Below, piece by piece: positions 53,321 through 64,000 of a stretch of DNA of 64,000 bases. The DNA comes from Tsukamurella paurometabola (GTDB lineage: Bacteria; Actinomycetota; Actinomycetes; Mycobacteriales; Mycobacteriaceae). The notes below the pieces were generated by a model. It did not search any database. It was not told the DNA's origin and saw only the letters and a list, made by a program, of their open reading frames with translations. Position 1 is the first letter of the stretch; every line of letters starts with the position of its first letter. Made by a program: the position numbers and the translations under genes. Location: contig NZ_LR131273.1 of NCBI RefSeq assembly GCF_900631615.1, positions 992,001 through 1,056,000 on the forward strand. Reading direction: 5' to 3'.

Positions 53321-54469
53321 GTGGGTTCGCATGCACGGCACGGTCTGGCGCAGATCGCGGCCGACCTGAAGCCGGTGGCGGACGATTTCACGAAGGGCCT
53401 GTTCGCCCGGCTGTTCGCGATGGACCCGTCGCTGCGCGACCTCTTCCCGGCGAACATGACCGGGCACCGCGCGACGTTCATGCGCGTGCTCGATCACGTC
53501 TTCACATCGATCCCGAAGACGGAGGGGCACGACGAGCTCATCGAGTTCCTGGCCCAGCTGGGCCGTGACCACCGCAAGTACGGGCTCACCGAGGCCCACT
53601 ACGCGACGATGTCGGCGGCCCTCATCGCCGAGGTGCACGCCGTCTACAAGCCGCACGGCGGCCTCGATGAGGAGGACGCCGCGGTCCTCGAACAGGGCGT
53701 GCACCTGCTCACCGGGGTGATGCGCGGCGGCGCGCACTCCGATCCGACGCCCGCCCGCAGGACGGCCCGCGTGGTGGACGTGCTGCGGCCGCACCCAGGG
53801 CTGGCGGTGGTGCGCCTCGTCGCCGACGAGCCGCTGCTGTTCCGGCCCGGCCAGTACGTCGAGACCCAGATCCCGCAGGTGCCGCGCGTGTGGCGGCCGC
53901 TGTCGCTGGCGATGCCGCCGAACACGCAGGGCCAGCTGGAGTTCCACATCCGCTCGGTGCCCGGCGGCTACCTCTCCAGCACGGTCTTCGGGGAGAGCCG
54001 GCCGGGCGACGTGTGGCAGTTCGGGCAGGTCCACGGGCTCCTGCGGCCCGACGGTGACCGCCCCGTCACCATGATCGCCGGGGGCACGGGCCTCGCCCCG
54101 ATGAAGTCGATGCTGCTGGCGATGGCCATGAACGCCGACAACCCCGACGTGCACCTCCTCGTGGGAGCGCGCTCGCCGGGGCTGTTGTACGACGCGGACG
54201 CCCTGGTCCGCCTCGCGGCCACGAATCCGTGGCTCAAGGTGACGCAGGTGACGGACGCGCGGCGGGATCCGTGGTGGCTCAAGCATCCCGCGACCGCCTA
54301 CCGCGCGCTGCCGCTGCGGCACGGCTCGCTGGTGGATGCGATGGACGGCCTGGACCTCGCCGGTCACCGCGTGCTCATCGCCGGCCCCAAGGGGCTCCTG
54401 CGGGCCGCGAGCGAGAAGGCCGTGGTGCGCGGCGCCGCGCCCGAGGACGTGGTGCACGACCCGCTGTAG
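53321..54469 (+). CDS. Flavohaemoglobin-like protein (Rv0385-like)
   Basis: A 382-residue two-domain protein. Residues 1-135 form a globin (DDFTKGLFARLFAMDPSLRDLFPANM, proximal His in GRDHRKYGLTEAHY). Residues 145-382 are a ferredoxin-NADP reductase module: FRPGQYVETQIP, WRPLSLAMPPN (FAD), GGTGLAPMKSML (NAD). The FAD motif is RPLS rather than RxYS, as in mycobacterial type II flavohaemoglobins, which are reported to use D-lactate rather than detoxify NO efficiently; extension of that here is inference. It is next to the clpB region as in M. tuberculosis. GTG 53321 start. Confidence 0.85.
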   Translation: MGSHARHGLAQIAADLKPVADDFTKGLFARLFAMDPSLRDLFPANMTGHRATFMRVLDHVFTSIPKTEGHDELIEFLAQLGRDHRKYGLTEAHYATMSAALIAEVHAVYKPHGGLDEEDAAVLEQGVHLLTGVMRGGAHSDPTPARRTARVVDVLRPHPGLAVVRLVADEPLLFRPGQYVETQIPQVPRVWRPLSLAMPPNTQGQLEFHIRSVPGGYLSSTVFGESRPGDVWQFGQVHGLLRPDGDRPVTMIAGGTGLAPMKSMLLAMAMNADNPDVHLLVGARSPGLLYDADALVRLAATNPWLKVTQVTDARRDPWWLKHPATAYRALPLRHGSLVDAMDGLDLAGHRVLIAGPKGLLRAASEKAVVRGAAPEDVVHDPL

Positions 54470-54553
54470 CTCCGCTCCCAGCTGGGAGCCGGACTCCCCG
54501 TCATGAGCAGGGGTCCCGTCGTGAGCCGGGCTCCCCGTTGCTGCAGTCGGTGG

Positions 54554-54583
54554 GACGCCCGCTCCCAGTTGGGAGCGGGCGTC
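54554..54583. terminator. Hairpin between the flavohaemoglobin gene and hspR
   Basis: GACGCCCGCTCCCA (54554-54567) pairs perfectly with TGGGAGCGGGCGTC (54570-54583) around 2 nt. A related 16-bp palindrome (GCTCCCAGCTGGGAGC, 54474-54489) lies just after the upstream stop. Confidence 0.85.
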
Positions 54584-54589
54584 CACGGG

Positions 54590-54988
54590 TCAGCTCTTGC
54601 GGCGGCTCCTGGGCTGCCAGACCACCATCGCCGAGCTCTTCGGCACGTGCACGAGTTCGCCGCCGGAACGGCGCGCGGACTCGAGCTGAGCGGTCAGCTC
54701 CTCCACGCGCCGCTGCAGCGCGTCGACCTGGTTGGTCAGGTCGATGATCCGTTTGATGCCGGCGAGGTTCACGCCCTCGTCCTGGGACAGGCGCTGCACC
54801 TCGCGGAGCAGGTCGACGTCGCGCGAGGAGTAGCGCCGGCCCCCGCCCGCCGACCGCTCGGGCGTCACGAGCCCGAGCCGGTCGTACGTGCGGAGGGTCT
54901 GCGCGTGCATCCCCGCGAGCTGCGCAGCGACCGAGATCATGAACACGTGCGCGTCCGGATCGTCGGGGAACTGCTGGTCGACGCTCAT
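54590..54988 (-). CDS. hspR: Heat-shock repressor HspR
   Basis: A 132-residue MerR-type regulator: VFMISVAAQLAGMHAQTLRTYDRLGLVTPERSAGGGRRYSSRDVDLLREVQRLSQDEGVNLAGIKRII, with a coiled coil after it (NQVDALQRRVEELTAQLESA). HspR represses heat-shock genes by binding HAIR sites, with DnaK as co-repressor in Streptomyces. It is the last gene of the dnaK operon, starting 2 nt after dnaJ. HAIR sites at dnaK, clpB and lon in this window define its likely local regulon. Confidence 0.95.
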   Translation of the reverse strand: MSVDQQFPDDPDAHVFMISVAAQLAGMHAQTLRTYDRLGLVTPERSAGGGRRYSSRDVDLLREVQRLSQDEGVNLAGIKRIIDLTNQVDALQRRVEELTAQLESARRSGGELVHVPKSSAMVVWQPRSRRKS

Positions 54989-54990
54989 GA

Positions 54991-56223
54991 TCACGCCCCC
55001 GCCGTGCTTCCGGCACCGGCCCATCCGCCCCGCGGGTCGAAGCCCGCGGCGCGCTCGGCCTCCGCGTAGTCGCGCAGCGCCTGCTGTGCCCGCTCGTCCA
55101 GCGAGGGGGGCACCGCGACCTGCACCTTGACGAGCAGGTCGCCGTGGCCGCCCGCCCGCTTCGGCACACCGCGCCCGCGCACCCGCAGGGTGCGGCCGTC
55201 GGTCGTGCCCGCGGGGATCTTCACGCCCACCGGCTGTCCCAGCGTGGGGACGGTGACGGTGGCGCCCAGCGCCAGCTCCGCGAAGCTCACGGGCAGGGTG
55301 ACCAGGAGGTCGTCACCGTTGCGGGTGAAGACGTCGTCGGCGCTGACGTGGACCGTGACGAACAGGTCGCCCGACGGTGCCCCGCGCATCCCGGCCTGCC
55401 CCTGGCCGGCCAGGCGGATGCGCTGGCCGTCCTTGACGCCGGGCGGGATCTTGACGTTCACCGTGCGGGTGCGCACGGTGACCCCGGTGCCGTTGCAGTC
55501 CGTGCAGGGATCGTCGATCACCGAGCCGGTACCGCGGCAGTCCGGGCAGGGCTCGGAGAAGCTGAACGCTCCCTGGTTGCGGCTCACGAGACCGGAGCCG
55601 TTGCAGGACTGGCACACCCGCGGGCTGGTGCCCGGCTTGGCGCCGGAACCGTGGCAGGTGGTGCAGGGCGACGGCGAGGTCAGCGTGATCGGCGTGGTCA
55701 CGCCGAGCGTGGCGTCCCGGAAGCCCAGCGTCAGCTCGGATTCCAGGTCGCTGCCGCGGCGCGGCCGCGTGGGCTGCGGCCCGGGGCCCTGCCCCGCGCC
55801 GCCGCGGTTGAACAGGCCCTCGAAGATGTCCCCGAATCCGCCCCCGCCGTTGCCGGAGGCGGCACCGTCGAAGATGTCCGAGAACGAGAACCCGCCGGAT
55901 CCGCCGCCCGTGTTGCCGAAGCCACCGGAGCCGAATCCGCCACCGCCGCCGTAGCCGCCGGCACCGCCGGAGCCGAACCGGCCGCTGCCGAACAGGCGCC
56001 GCGTCTCGTCGTACTCCTTGCGCTTGGCCGGATCGGAGAGCACGGCGTGCGCCTCGGAGACCCGCTTGAACCGCTCCTCGGCCTGCGTGTTGCCCGGATT
56101 CGCGTCCGGGTGCAGCTCGCGGGCCAGTTTGCGGTAGGCCTTCTTGATCTCGTCGGCACTCGCGCTGGAGCTGACGCCCAGCTCCTTGTAGAAGTCCTGT
56201 TCAACCCATTCCCTCTGTGCCAC
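54991..56223 (-). CDS. dnaJ: DnaJ co-chaperone
   Basis: A 410-residue type I J-protein. The J domain (residues 8-75) has the HPD motif in [10 protein letters not shown] Gly/Phe-rich region (80-150) is followed by four zinc-binding repeats ([32 protein letters not shown]) and the substrate-binding C-terminus. It stimulates the ATPase of DnaK and delivers substrates. The GTG start follows GGAGGTG by 8 nt. It is 15 nt after grpE and 2 nt before hspR. Confidence 0.96.
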   Translation of the reverse strand: MAQREWVEQDFYKELGVSSSASADEIKKAYRKLARELHPDANPGNTQAEERFKRVSEAHAVLSDPAKRKEYDETRRLFGSGRFGSGGAGGYGGGGGFGSGGFGNTGGGSGGFSFSDIFDGAASGNGGGGFGDIFEGLFNRGGAGQGPGPQPTRPRRGSDLESELTLGFRDATLGVTTPITLTSPSPCTTCHGSGAKPGTSPRVCQSCNGSGLVSRNQGAFSFSEPCPDCRGTGSVIDDPCTDCNGTGVTVRTRTVNVKIPPGVKDGQRIRLAGQGQAGMRGAPSGDLFVTVHVSADDVFTRNGDDLLVTLPVSFAELALGATVTVPTLGQPVGVKIPAGTTDGRTLRVRGRGVPKRAGGHGDLLVKVQVAVPPSLDERAQQALRDYAEAERAAGFDPRGGWAGAGSTAGA

Positions 56224-56238
56224 TGGGCATCACCTCCT

Positions 56239-56807
56239 TTATTGCTCGTCCTGGCTCGGGGCCTCCGCCGGACGGTCGACCACTGCGACCATCGCGTTAC
56301 GGATCACCTTGCCATCGATCTGATATCCCTGGCGCAGAACCGCTCCCACCACGGGATCGGCACCGTCGCCCTCGTGCTGCACGGCCTCGTGGATGGCGGG
56401 GTCGAACTCGTCGCCTACCTCGCCGAAGGCCTCGAGGCCCAGGGCCTTGAGCACGCCGTCGAGCTTGTCGGACACCGACTTCAGCGGGCCGGACTCGAGA
56501 TCGCCGTGGCTGCGGGCGCGGTCCAGGTCGTCCAGGACCACCAGCAGCTCACCGACTACGAAGGCCTTGCCCGCGGCGCGGGCGTCCACCACGTCACGCG
56601 CGGTGCGCTTGCGGTAGTTGGCGTACTCGGCGGTCACACGCTGCAGGTCGGCGGTGAGCTCCGCCTCCTTGTCCGGCGCGGCCTCCTCGACGACCTCGGC
56701 GTCCGCCGTCTCGCCCGGTTCGGCCGGGGCCGCGGCGGATTCCTCCGCCGCGACCTCCGACTCCGGGGTCACCTCATCCGGCTGCGCCGGATTCTCGGGA
56801 CTCGTCA

Positions 56808-56808
<1 letters not shown>
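56239..56808 (-). CDS. grpE: GrpE nucleotide exchange factor
   Basis: A 189-residue protein. An acidic N-terminal tail is followed by a long coiled coil ([20 protein letters not shown]) and the beta-domain ([42 protein letters not shown]). It exchanges ADP for ATP on DnaK. Its ATG overlaps the dnaK stop by one base (TAATG). Confidence 0.96.
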
Positions 56809-58649
<1,841 letters not shown>

Positions 58650-58732
58650 ATTGATTTGCCTCCTGATAGTTCTGCTACAGATCCAGACTTCAGCGCCCCC
58701 GGCTCAAGGGGCGAACATCTCAGTTCTACCCC

Positions 58733-58830
58733 ATTGAGCGGAGCACGCTCAAGTAGTACGTCCTGTCCAACGGGCGGGCCGACGGAATTGTTCCCGAATT
58801 CGCGAAAAAGTTGAGCGGAGGTCGCTCAAG
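58733..58830. promoter_or_regulatory. HAIR operators upstream of the dnaK operon
   Basis: Site 1 (58733-58753) is ATTGAGC-N7-GCTCAAG and site 2 (58810-58830) is GTTGAGC-N7-GCTCAAG; both keep the 7-nt spacer and pair symmetrically. Site 1 is 84 bp before dnaK. Site 2 may also affect the divergent 58982 gene. Confidence 0.85.
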
Positions 58831-58981
58831 GCATGTTCTCCCTGGTCACGCTGCCCGACGGTGCCGCCCTGGGCACGCCCGGGCACACCCGCCCCGCCGC
58901 CGCGGACCGCGGGGAATCCCAGGGGTCGACTGGGTAGTTCCACGGATCCGCCGCCACTCGCGACGGGGTGGACTGGAGGGC
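58831..58981 (+). other. Leader region before the small membrane gene
   Basis: The gap between dnaK and the 58982 gene is 332 nt. Beyond the HAIR sites it holds one short ORF, ATG 58833 to TAG 58937 (34 codons, starting MFSLVTLPDGAALG), with no homology I know and its start touching the second HAIR site. Whether it is translated is unclear. Confidence 0.3.
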
Positions 58982-59299
58982 ATGACGAACACGGTCTGCA
59001 CCGAACACCGCGACGCGCTCCGAACCCGCGTCGCCCGCGCCGCCCTCTTCGCCAGCGGCGGGGCGTACGGATGCTTCCTCCTGATCGTCACAGCCGCGCT
59101 GGGCAGCAACGACATCGACGACCTCGACGCGCTACTAGGGCCAGCGGTGATACTCGCTCTCGCAACTCCCGTGCTCGCCGCCATCGGCAGCTTCTGGGGC
59201 CTCGGCCCCTGCCGGATCGCCTGCACCACCGTGCTCGCCATCACCGGCCCGGTCGTCGGGATGATCGTCATCGCCGTCCTCGCGGCCGCGTCGACCTGA
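58982..59299 (+). CDS. Small membrane protein, possibly HspR-influenced
   Basis: A 105-residue protein with three predicted helices (ALFASGGAYGCFLLIVTAAL, AVILALATPVLAAIGSFWGL, ACTTVLAITGPVVGMIVIAVLAAA). GGAGG precedes the ATG by 3-4 nt. Divergent from dnaK, downstream of a HAIR element. Family not recognised. Confidence 0.7.
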   Translation: MTNTVCTEHRDALRTRVARAALFASGGAYGCFLLIVTAALGSNDIDDLDALLGPAVILALATPVLAAIGSFWGLGPCRIACTTVLAITGPVVGMIVIAVLAAAST

Positions 59300-59325
59300 G
59301 CCGCCGGCTCCCCACGAAACGCCGA

Positions 59326-59355
59326 GCGGGCGGGCCGCCGCAGCGACCCGCCCGC
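59326..59355. terminator. Hairpin between the small membrane gene and lon
   Basis: GCGGGCGGG (59326-59334) and CCCGCCCGC (59347-59355) form a perfect 9-bp stem with 12-nt loop between convergent genes. Confidence 0.75.
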
Positions 59356-59368
59356 ACCGTCGAACCCG

Positions 59369-61708
<2,340 letters not shown>

Positions 61709-61720
61709 GGGACCTCCAAA

Positions 61721-61741
61721 GTTCAGTCTGCCCCGCTCAAC
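61721..61741. promoter_or_regulatory. HAIR-like operator before lon
   Basis: GTTCAGT-N7-GCTCAAC matches the HAIR consensus at 5 of 7 positions in each arm with the correct spacer. Weaker than the dnaK and clpB sites. Confidence 0.6.
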
Positions 61742-61780
61742 GTCGATGCCCGGCCGGGTTGTTCCGGCCGGGCATCGACG
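61741..61780. terminator. Long hairpin downstream of the metal ATPase
   Basis: A perfect 17-bp stem (61741-61757 and 61764-61780) with GTTGTT loop. It terminates the ATPase mRNA just before the lon promoter. Confidence 0.88.
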
Positions 61781-61817
61781 TTCGCCCTCAGCGGATCTCA
61801 CGCCACCGCGGGCACGA

Positions 61818-61920
61818 TCACGCTGCTGCGGGCTCGCGTTCCGGGCGTACCTCGTGCTCCGCTGCGCGCCCCCCCGGTCACGCTGCCGCGGGCTCGCGTT
61901 CCGGGCGCACCTCGTGCTCC
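61818..61920. repeat. 60-bp-period duplication of the ATPase 3' end
   Basis: Bases 61818-61860 repeat 61878-61920 with two mismatches, exactly 60 bp apart. The second copy encodes the last 13 codons and stop of the ATPase; the first repeats them, including TGA, downstream. A short tandem duplication by slippage or unequal exchange. Confidence 0.85.
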
Positions 61921-63902
61921 ACCCCGTCATGCTCCCGCCCCACCTCGAAGCGCAGCAGTCGCAGCGCGTTGGCGACGACGATGAGGGTCGAGCCCTCGTG
62001 GATGAAGACCACCGGCCCCATCGGCATGCCGAGGAAGGTGACGATCACCAGGAAGACGACGACGCCGAGCGCGGCGATGAGGTTCTGCCGGATGATGCGA
62101 CTGGTCTGCCGGCTCAACCGCACGGCGAAGGGCAGGCGGCCGAGGTCGTCACTCATCAGCGCGACGTCGGCGGTCTCCAGCGCGACCGCGGAGCCGGCGG
62201 CACCCATCGCGATGCCCACGTCGGCCTGCGCCATGGCGGGCGCGTCGTTGACCCCGTCCCCGACCATCGCGCACCGTCGGGCTTCGGTGCCCGCGCCGGC
62301 CCCGGAGAGGTCCCGGACCTGCGTGACCTTGTCCTCGGGCAGCAGCCCGCCGAGCGCCCGGTCGACGCCCACGTCGCGGCCCACGGCCTCGGCCACCTGC
62401 TGGTGGTCGCCGGAGATCATCACGATGTCGGTCATCCCGGACTCGCGCAGCCGGTCGAGCACCTGCCCGGCCTCCCGGCGGGGCGTGTCCATCACGCCGA
62501 TCACGCCGAGGAAGCGGCCGCCGCGGCGCACGATCATCAGGGTGCGGCCGCTGGACTGGAGCCGCTCGACGTCGGCGGCGACGGCACCGTCGAGCGCGAT
62601 GCCGGCGTCGCTGAAGAGCCGCTCGTTGCCGATCTCGACGGTCTCCCCGTCGACGACGGCGCGGACGCCGCGCCCCGTGACGGATTGCAGGTCGGAGGCG
62701 GTCAGCACCGTCGACGTCCGCGCGGCGACCGCCTCGGCGACGGCCGCCGCGAGGGGGTGATCCGAGAGTTTCTCGACGGCCAGGGTGGTCGCGAGCAACT
62801 CGTCGAGCTCGACGCCGGGCGCGGCGACGGTGTCGGTGACCCGCGGCTCACCCCAGGTGAGCGTGCCGGTCTTGTCGAAGGCGATGGACGTGACGCGGCC
62901 CAGCGTCTCGAGCGGGGCGCCGCCCTTGACGAGGACGCCGGCGCGGGCGGCGCGGGCCACGCCGGCGAGCACGGCCGACGGGGTGGCGAGCGCCAGCGCG
63001 CACGGGCTCGCGGCGACGAGGACGGCCATCGCGAGGTAGAAGGCGTCGTCGAACGGATTGCCCAGCGCGAAGTACCCGACGAGGAAGACGCCGATGACGA
63101 AGGCGATCACGGCCGGCACGTAGATGCGCTGGAACCTGTCGAGGAAGCGCTGCGTGGGCGACTTGGCCTGGTCGGTGGAGGCGACGAGCTCGACGACCTT
63201 GCTCAGCGTCGAGTCCTTCGCCAGCGCGGTGACCCGCACGACCAGGGCGCCGGAGCCGTTGACGGTGCCCGCGAAGACCTTGTTCTCGTCGGCGACACGA
63301 CCGGCCCGAGCGGGGTCGAGCGGCTCCTTCTCGACGGGCATGGACTCGCCGGTGACGGCGCTCTGATCGATCGCGGACCGGCCGTCGACGACCACGCCGT
63401 CGGAGCTGACGCGGGCGTTGGGGCGGATCAGCACGAGATCGCCGACGGCCACGTCCTCGACCTGTCGGTCGACGAACTCGCCCGCCGTGGTCGACGGTCC
63501 GCCGACGTGCACCAGCGCGGTGCGGGGCGCGAGGCCGGCGAGCGCCTCGATCGACTTGGACGCCCGGGCCAGCGCGAACTCCTCGAGCGCGTGGCCGAGG
63601 CTGAACAGGAAGAGCAGCACCGCGCCCTCGGCGAACCGGCCGATGGAGGCGGCGCCGATCGCCGCGACCAGCATGAGGAAGTCGACCTCGAACTTCCCGG
63701 CCAGGGTGGACTTGATGGCGGAGCGGATGGTGAAGAAGCCGCCGAAGAAGTAGGTGGCGAGGAAGAAGGCGGTGCCGACGTCGGGCAGCTTCAGTGCGTA
63801 CTCGGCGATCATGCCCGCGGTGTACGTGACGCCCGAGGCGATGGCGAAGCCGATCTCCCACCGCGCCGAGTGGCCGGATTCGTGGTCGTGTTCTGCGCTC
63901 AT
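61878..63902 (-). CDS. P1B-4-type heavy-metal ATPase
   Basis: A 674-residue metal exporter without N-terminal HMA domain. The TM4 motif is AASPCALALATPSA and the last helices hold FIHEGSTLIVVANALRLL; SPC with HEGST/HEGGT defines the P1B-4 group (Co2+, also Ni2+, Fe2+ or Zn2+), such as CtpD/CtpJ. The phosphorylation motif is FDKTGTLTWGEP, the actuator TGES, the hinge GDGVNDAP, and SDHPLAAAVAE has the HP pair. A short His-rich N-terminus (EHDHESGH) may bind metal. An ArsR-type palindrome precedes it. Confidence 0.93.
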   Translation of the reverse strand: MSAEHDHESGHSARWEIGFAIASGVTYTAGMIAEYALKLPDVGTAFFLATYFFGGFFTIRSAIKSTLAGKFEVDFLMLVAAIGAASIGRFAEGAVLLFLFSLGHALEEFALARASKSIEALAGLAPRTALVHVGGPSTTAGEFVDRQVEDVAVGDLVLIRPNARVSSDGVVVDGRSAIDQSAVTGESMPVEKEPLDPARAGRVADENKVFAGTVNGSGALVVRVTALAKDSTLSKVVELVASTDQAKSPTQRFLDRFQRIYVPAVIAFVIGVFLVGYFALGNPFDDAFYLAMAVLVAASPCALALATPSAVLAGVARAARAGVLVKGGAPLETLGRVTSIAFDKTGTLTWGEPRVTDTVAAPGVELDELLATTLAVEKLSDHPLAAAVAEAVAARTSTVLTASDLQSVTGRGVRAVVDGETVEIGNERLFSDAGIALDGAVAADVERLQSSGRTLMIVRRGGRFLGVIGVMDTPRREAGQVLDRLRESGMTDIVMISGDHQQVAEAVGRDVGVDRALGGLLPEDKVTQVRDLSGAGAGTEARRCAMVGDGVNDAPAMAQADVGIAMGAAGSAVALETADVALMSDDLGRLPFAVRLSRQTSRIIRQNLIAALGVVVFLVIVTFLGMPMGPVVFIHEGSTLIVVANALRLLRFEVGREHDGVEHEVRPEREPAAA

Positions 63903-63921
63903 GAGCCCGAGCGTATGTCAC

Positions 63922-63941
63922 ATATGCATACATTGCAATAT
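63922..63941. promoter_or_regulatory. ArsR/SmtB-type operator before the metal ATPase
   Basis: ATATGCA-N5-TGCAATAT in a very AT-rich 35-bp island, unlike its surroundings. This resembles the ATAT...ATAT operators of NmtR/KmtR-type sensors. No ArsR gene is within the window. Confidence 0.6.
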
Positions 63942-63971
63942 ATTTCTCGGAGTCCTTCCTAGACTCGTCCC

Positions 63972-64000
63972 GTGCACATCGGAATCATCGGGGCGGGGCT
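63972..64000 (+). CDS. Start of a Rossmann-fold protein (cut by window end)
   Basis: GTG 63972 opens a frame reading VHIGIIGAG, a beta-strand plus Gly-rich loop typical of NAD(P)/FAD-binding proteins. TAGACT (63960-63965) ends 6 nt upstream, fitting a leaderless start. Too short to name. Confidence 0.6.

Noticed and set aside
58833-58937. A 34-codon ORF as a heat-shock leader peptide
   Set aside because: No ribosome-binding site, no codon-bias signal and no homology; kept only as a note in the gap description.

Overview
High-GC DNA from an actinobacterium of the mycolic-acid order Mycobacteriales, most likely Tsukamurella or a close relative such as Gordonia or Williamsia. The evidence is the third-codon G/C bias, the many leaderless starts (a TANNNT box 6-7 nt before the start codon), DtxR/IdeR-type and HspR-type operators, and a gene set that matches the Mycobacterium tuberculosis Rv0350-Rv0391 neighbourhood: dnaK-grpE-dnaJ-hspR, purA, Rv0358-like, DUF3151, fba, DedA, GH76, RNA methyltransferase, pyrE, clpB, flavohaemoglobin, purT, rhodanese, metZ. 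The genus is inferred, not proven. I see no rRNA, tRNA, CRISPR array, insertion sequence or prophage.

Layout. 1-8.6 kb: accessory transport and regulation. It opens with the 3'-truncated end of a MarR-controlled drug-exporter gene whose protein continues, in frame, into a degenerate tRNA-guanine-transglycosylase-like domain. Next come a SAM-IV riboswitch-controlled cysteine-desulfurase-like operon, a HAD phosphatase and a TetR/MFS divergent pair. 8.6-19.7 kb: rtcB, several conserved hypotheticals, cutC, metZ-rhodanese, fprA, HxlR/SDR, an iron-box-controlled siderophore-interacting reductase, and an intrinsic erm gene behind a 20-codon leader ORF that ends in an Arg-Gly-Arg stall-type motif. 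19.7-24.6 kb: purT with a long Pro/Gln tail, and a sugar transporter-fructokinase operon. 24.7-37.2 kb: purA, membrane proteins (one extremely acidic), fba, an Na+/H+ antiporter with a ZnF-UBP tail, two DedA proteins and an ABC-F protein. 37.2-48.6 kb: MarR/VOC pair, MpaB-like oxygenase, GH76, pyrE operon, DUF202 pair, hydrolases and the ferredoxin-reductase fusion fprB. 48.6-64 kb: the heat-shock block (clpB, hspR-dnaJ-grpE-dnaK, lon) with HspR (HAIR) operators at all three promoters, two tandem SGNH hydrolases, a flavohaemoglobin and a P1B-4 metal exporter.

How it works together. HspR, made from the end of the dnaK operon, probably represses that operon, clpB and lon. Sulfur metabolism is represented by metZ, a rhodanese and the SAM-sensing desulfurase operon. 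Ribosome-targeting drug resistance is represented by erm and the ABC-F protein. Small local regulators (MarR, TetR, HxlR) each sit beside clear palindromes. Most convergent gene pairs are separated by long perfect hairpins, and two of these belong to one repeat family with a conserved loop.
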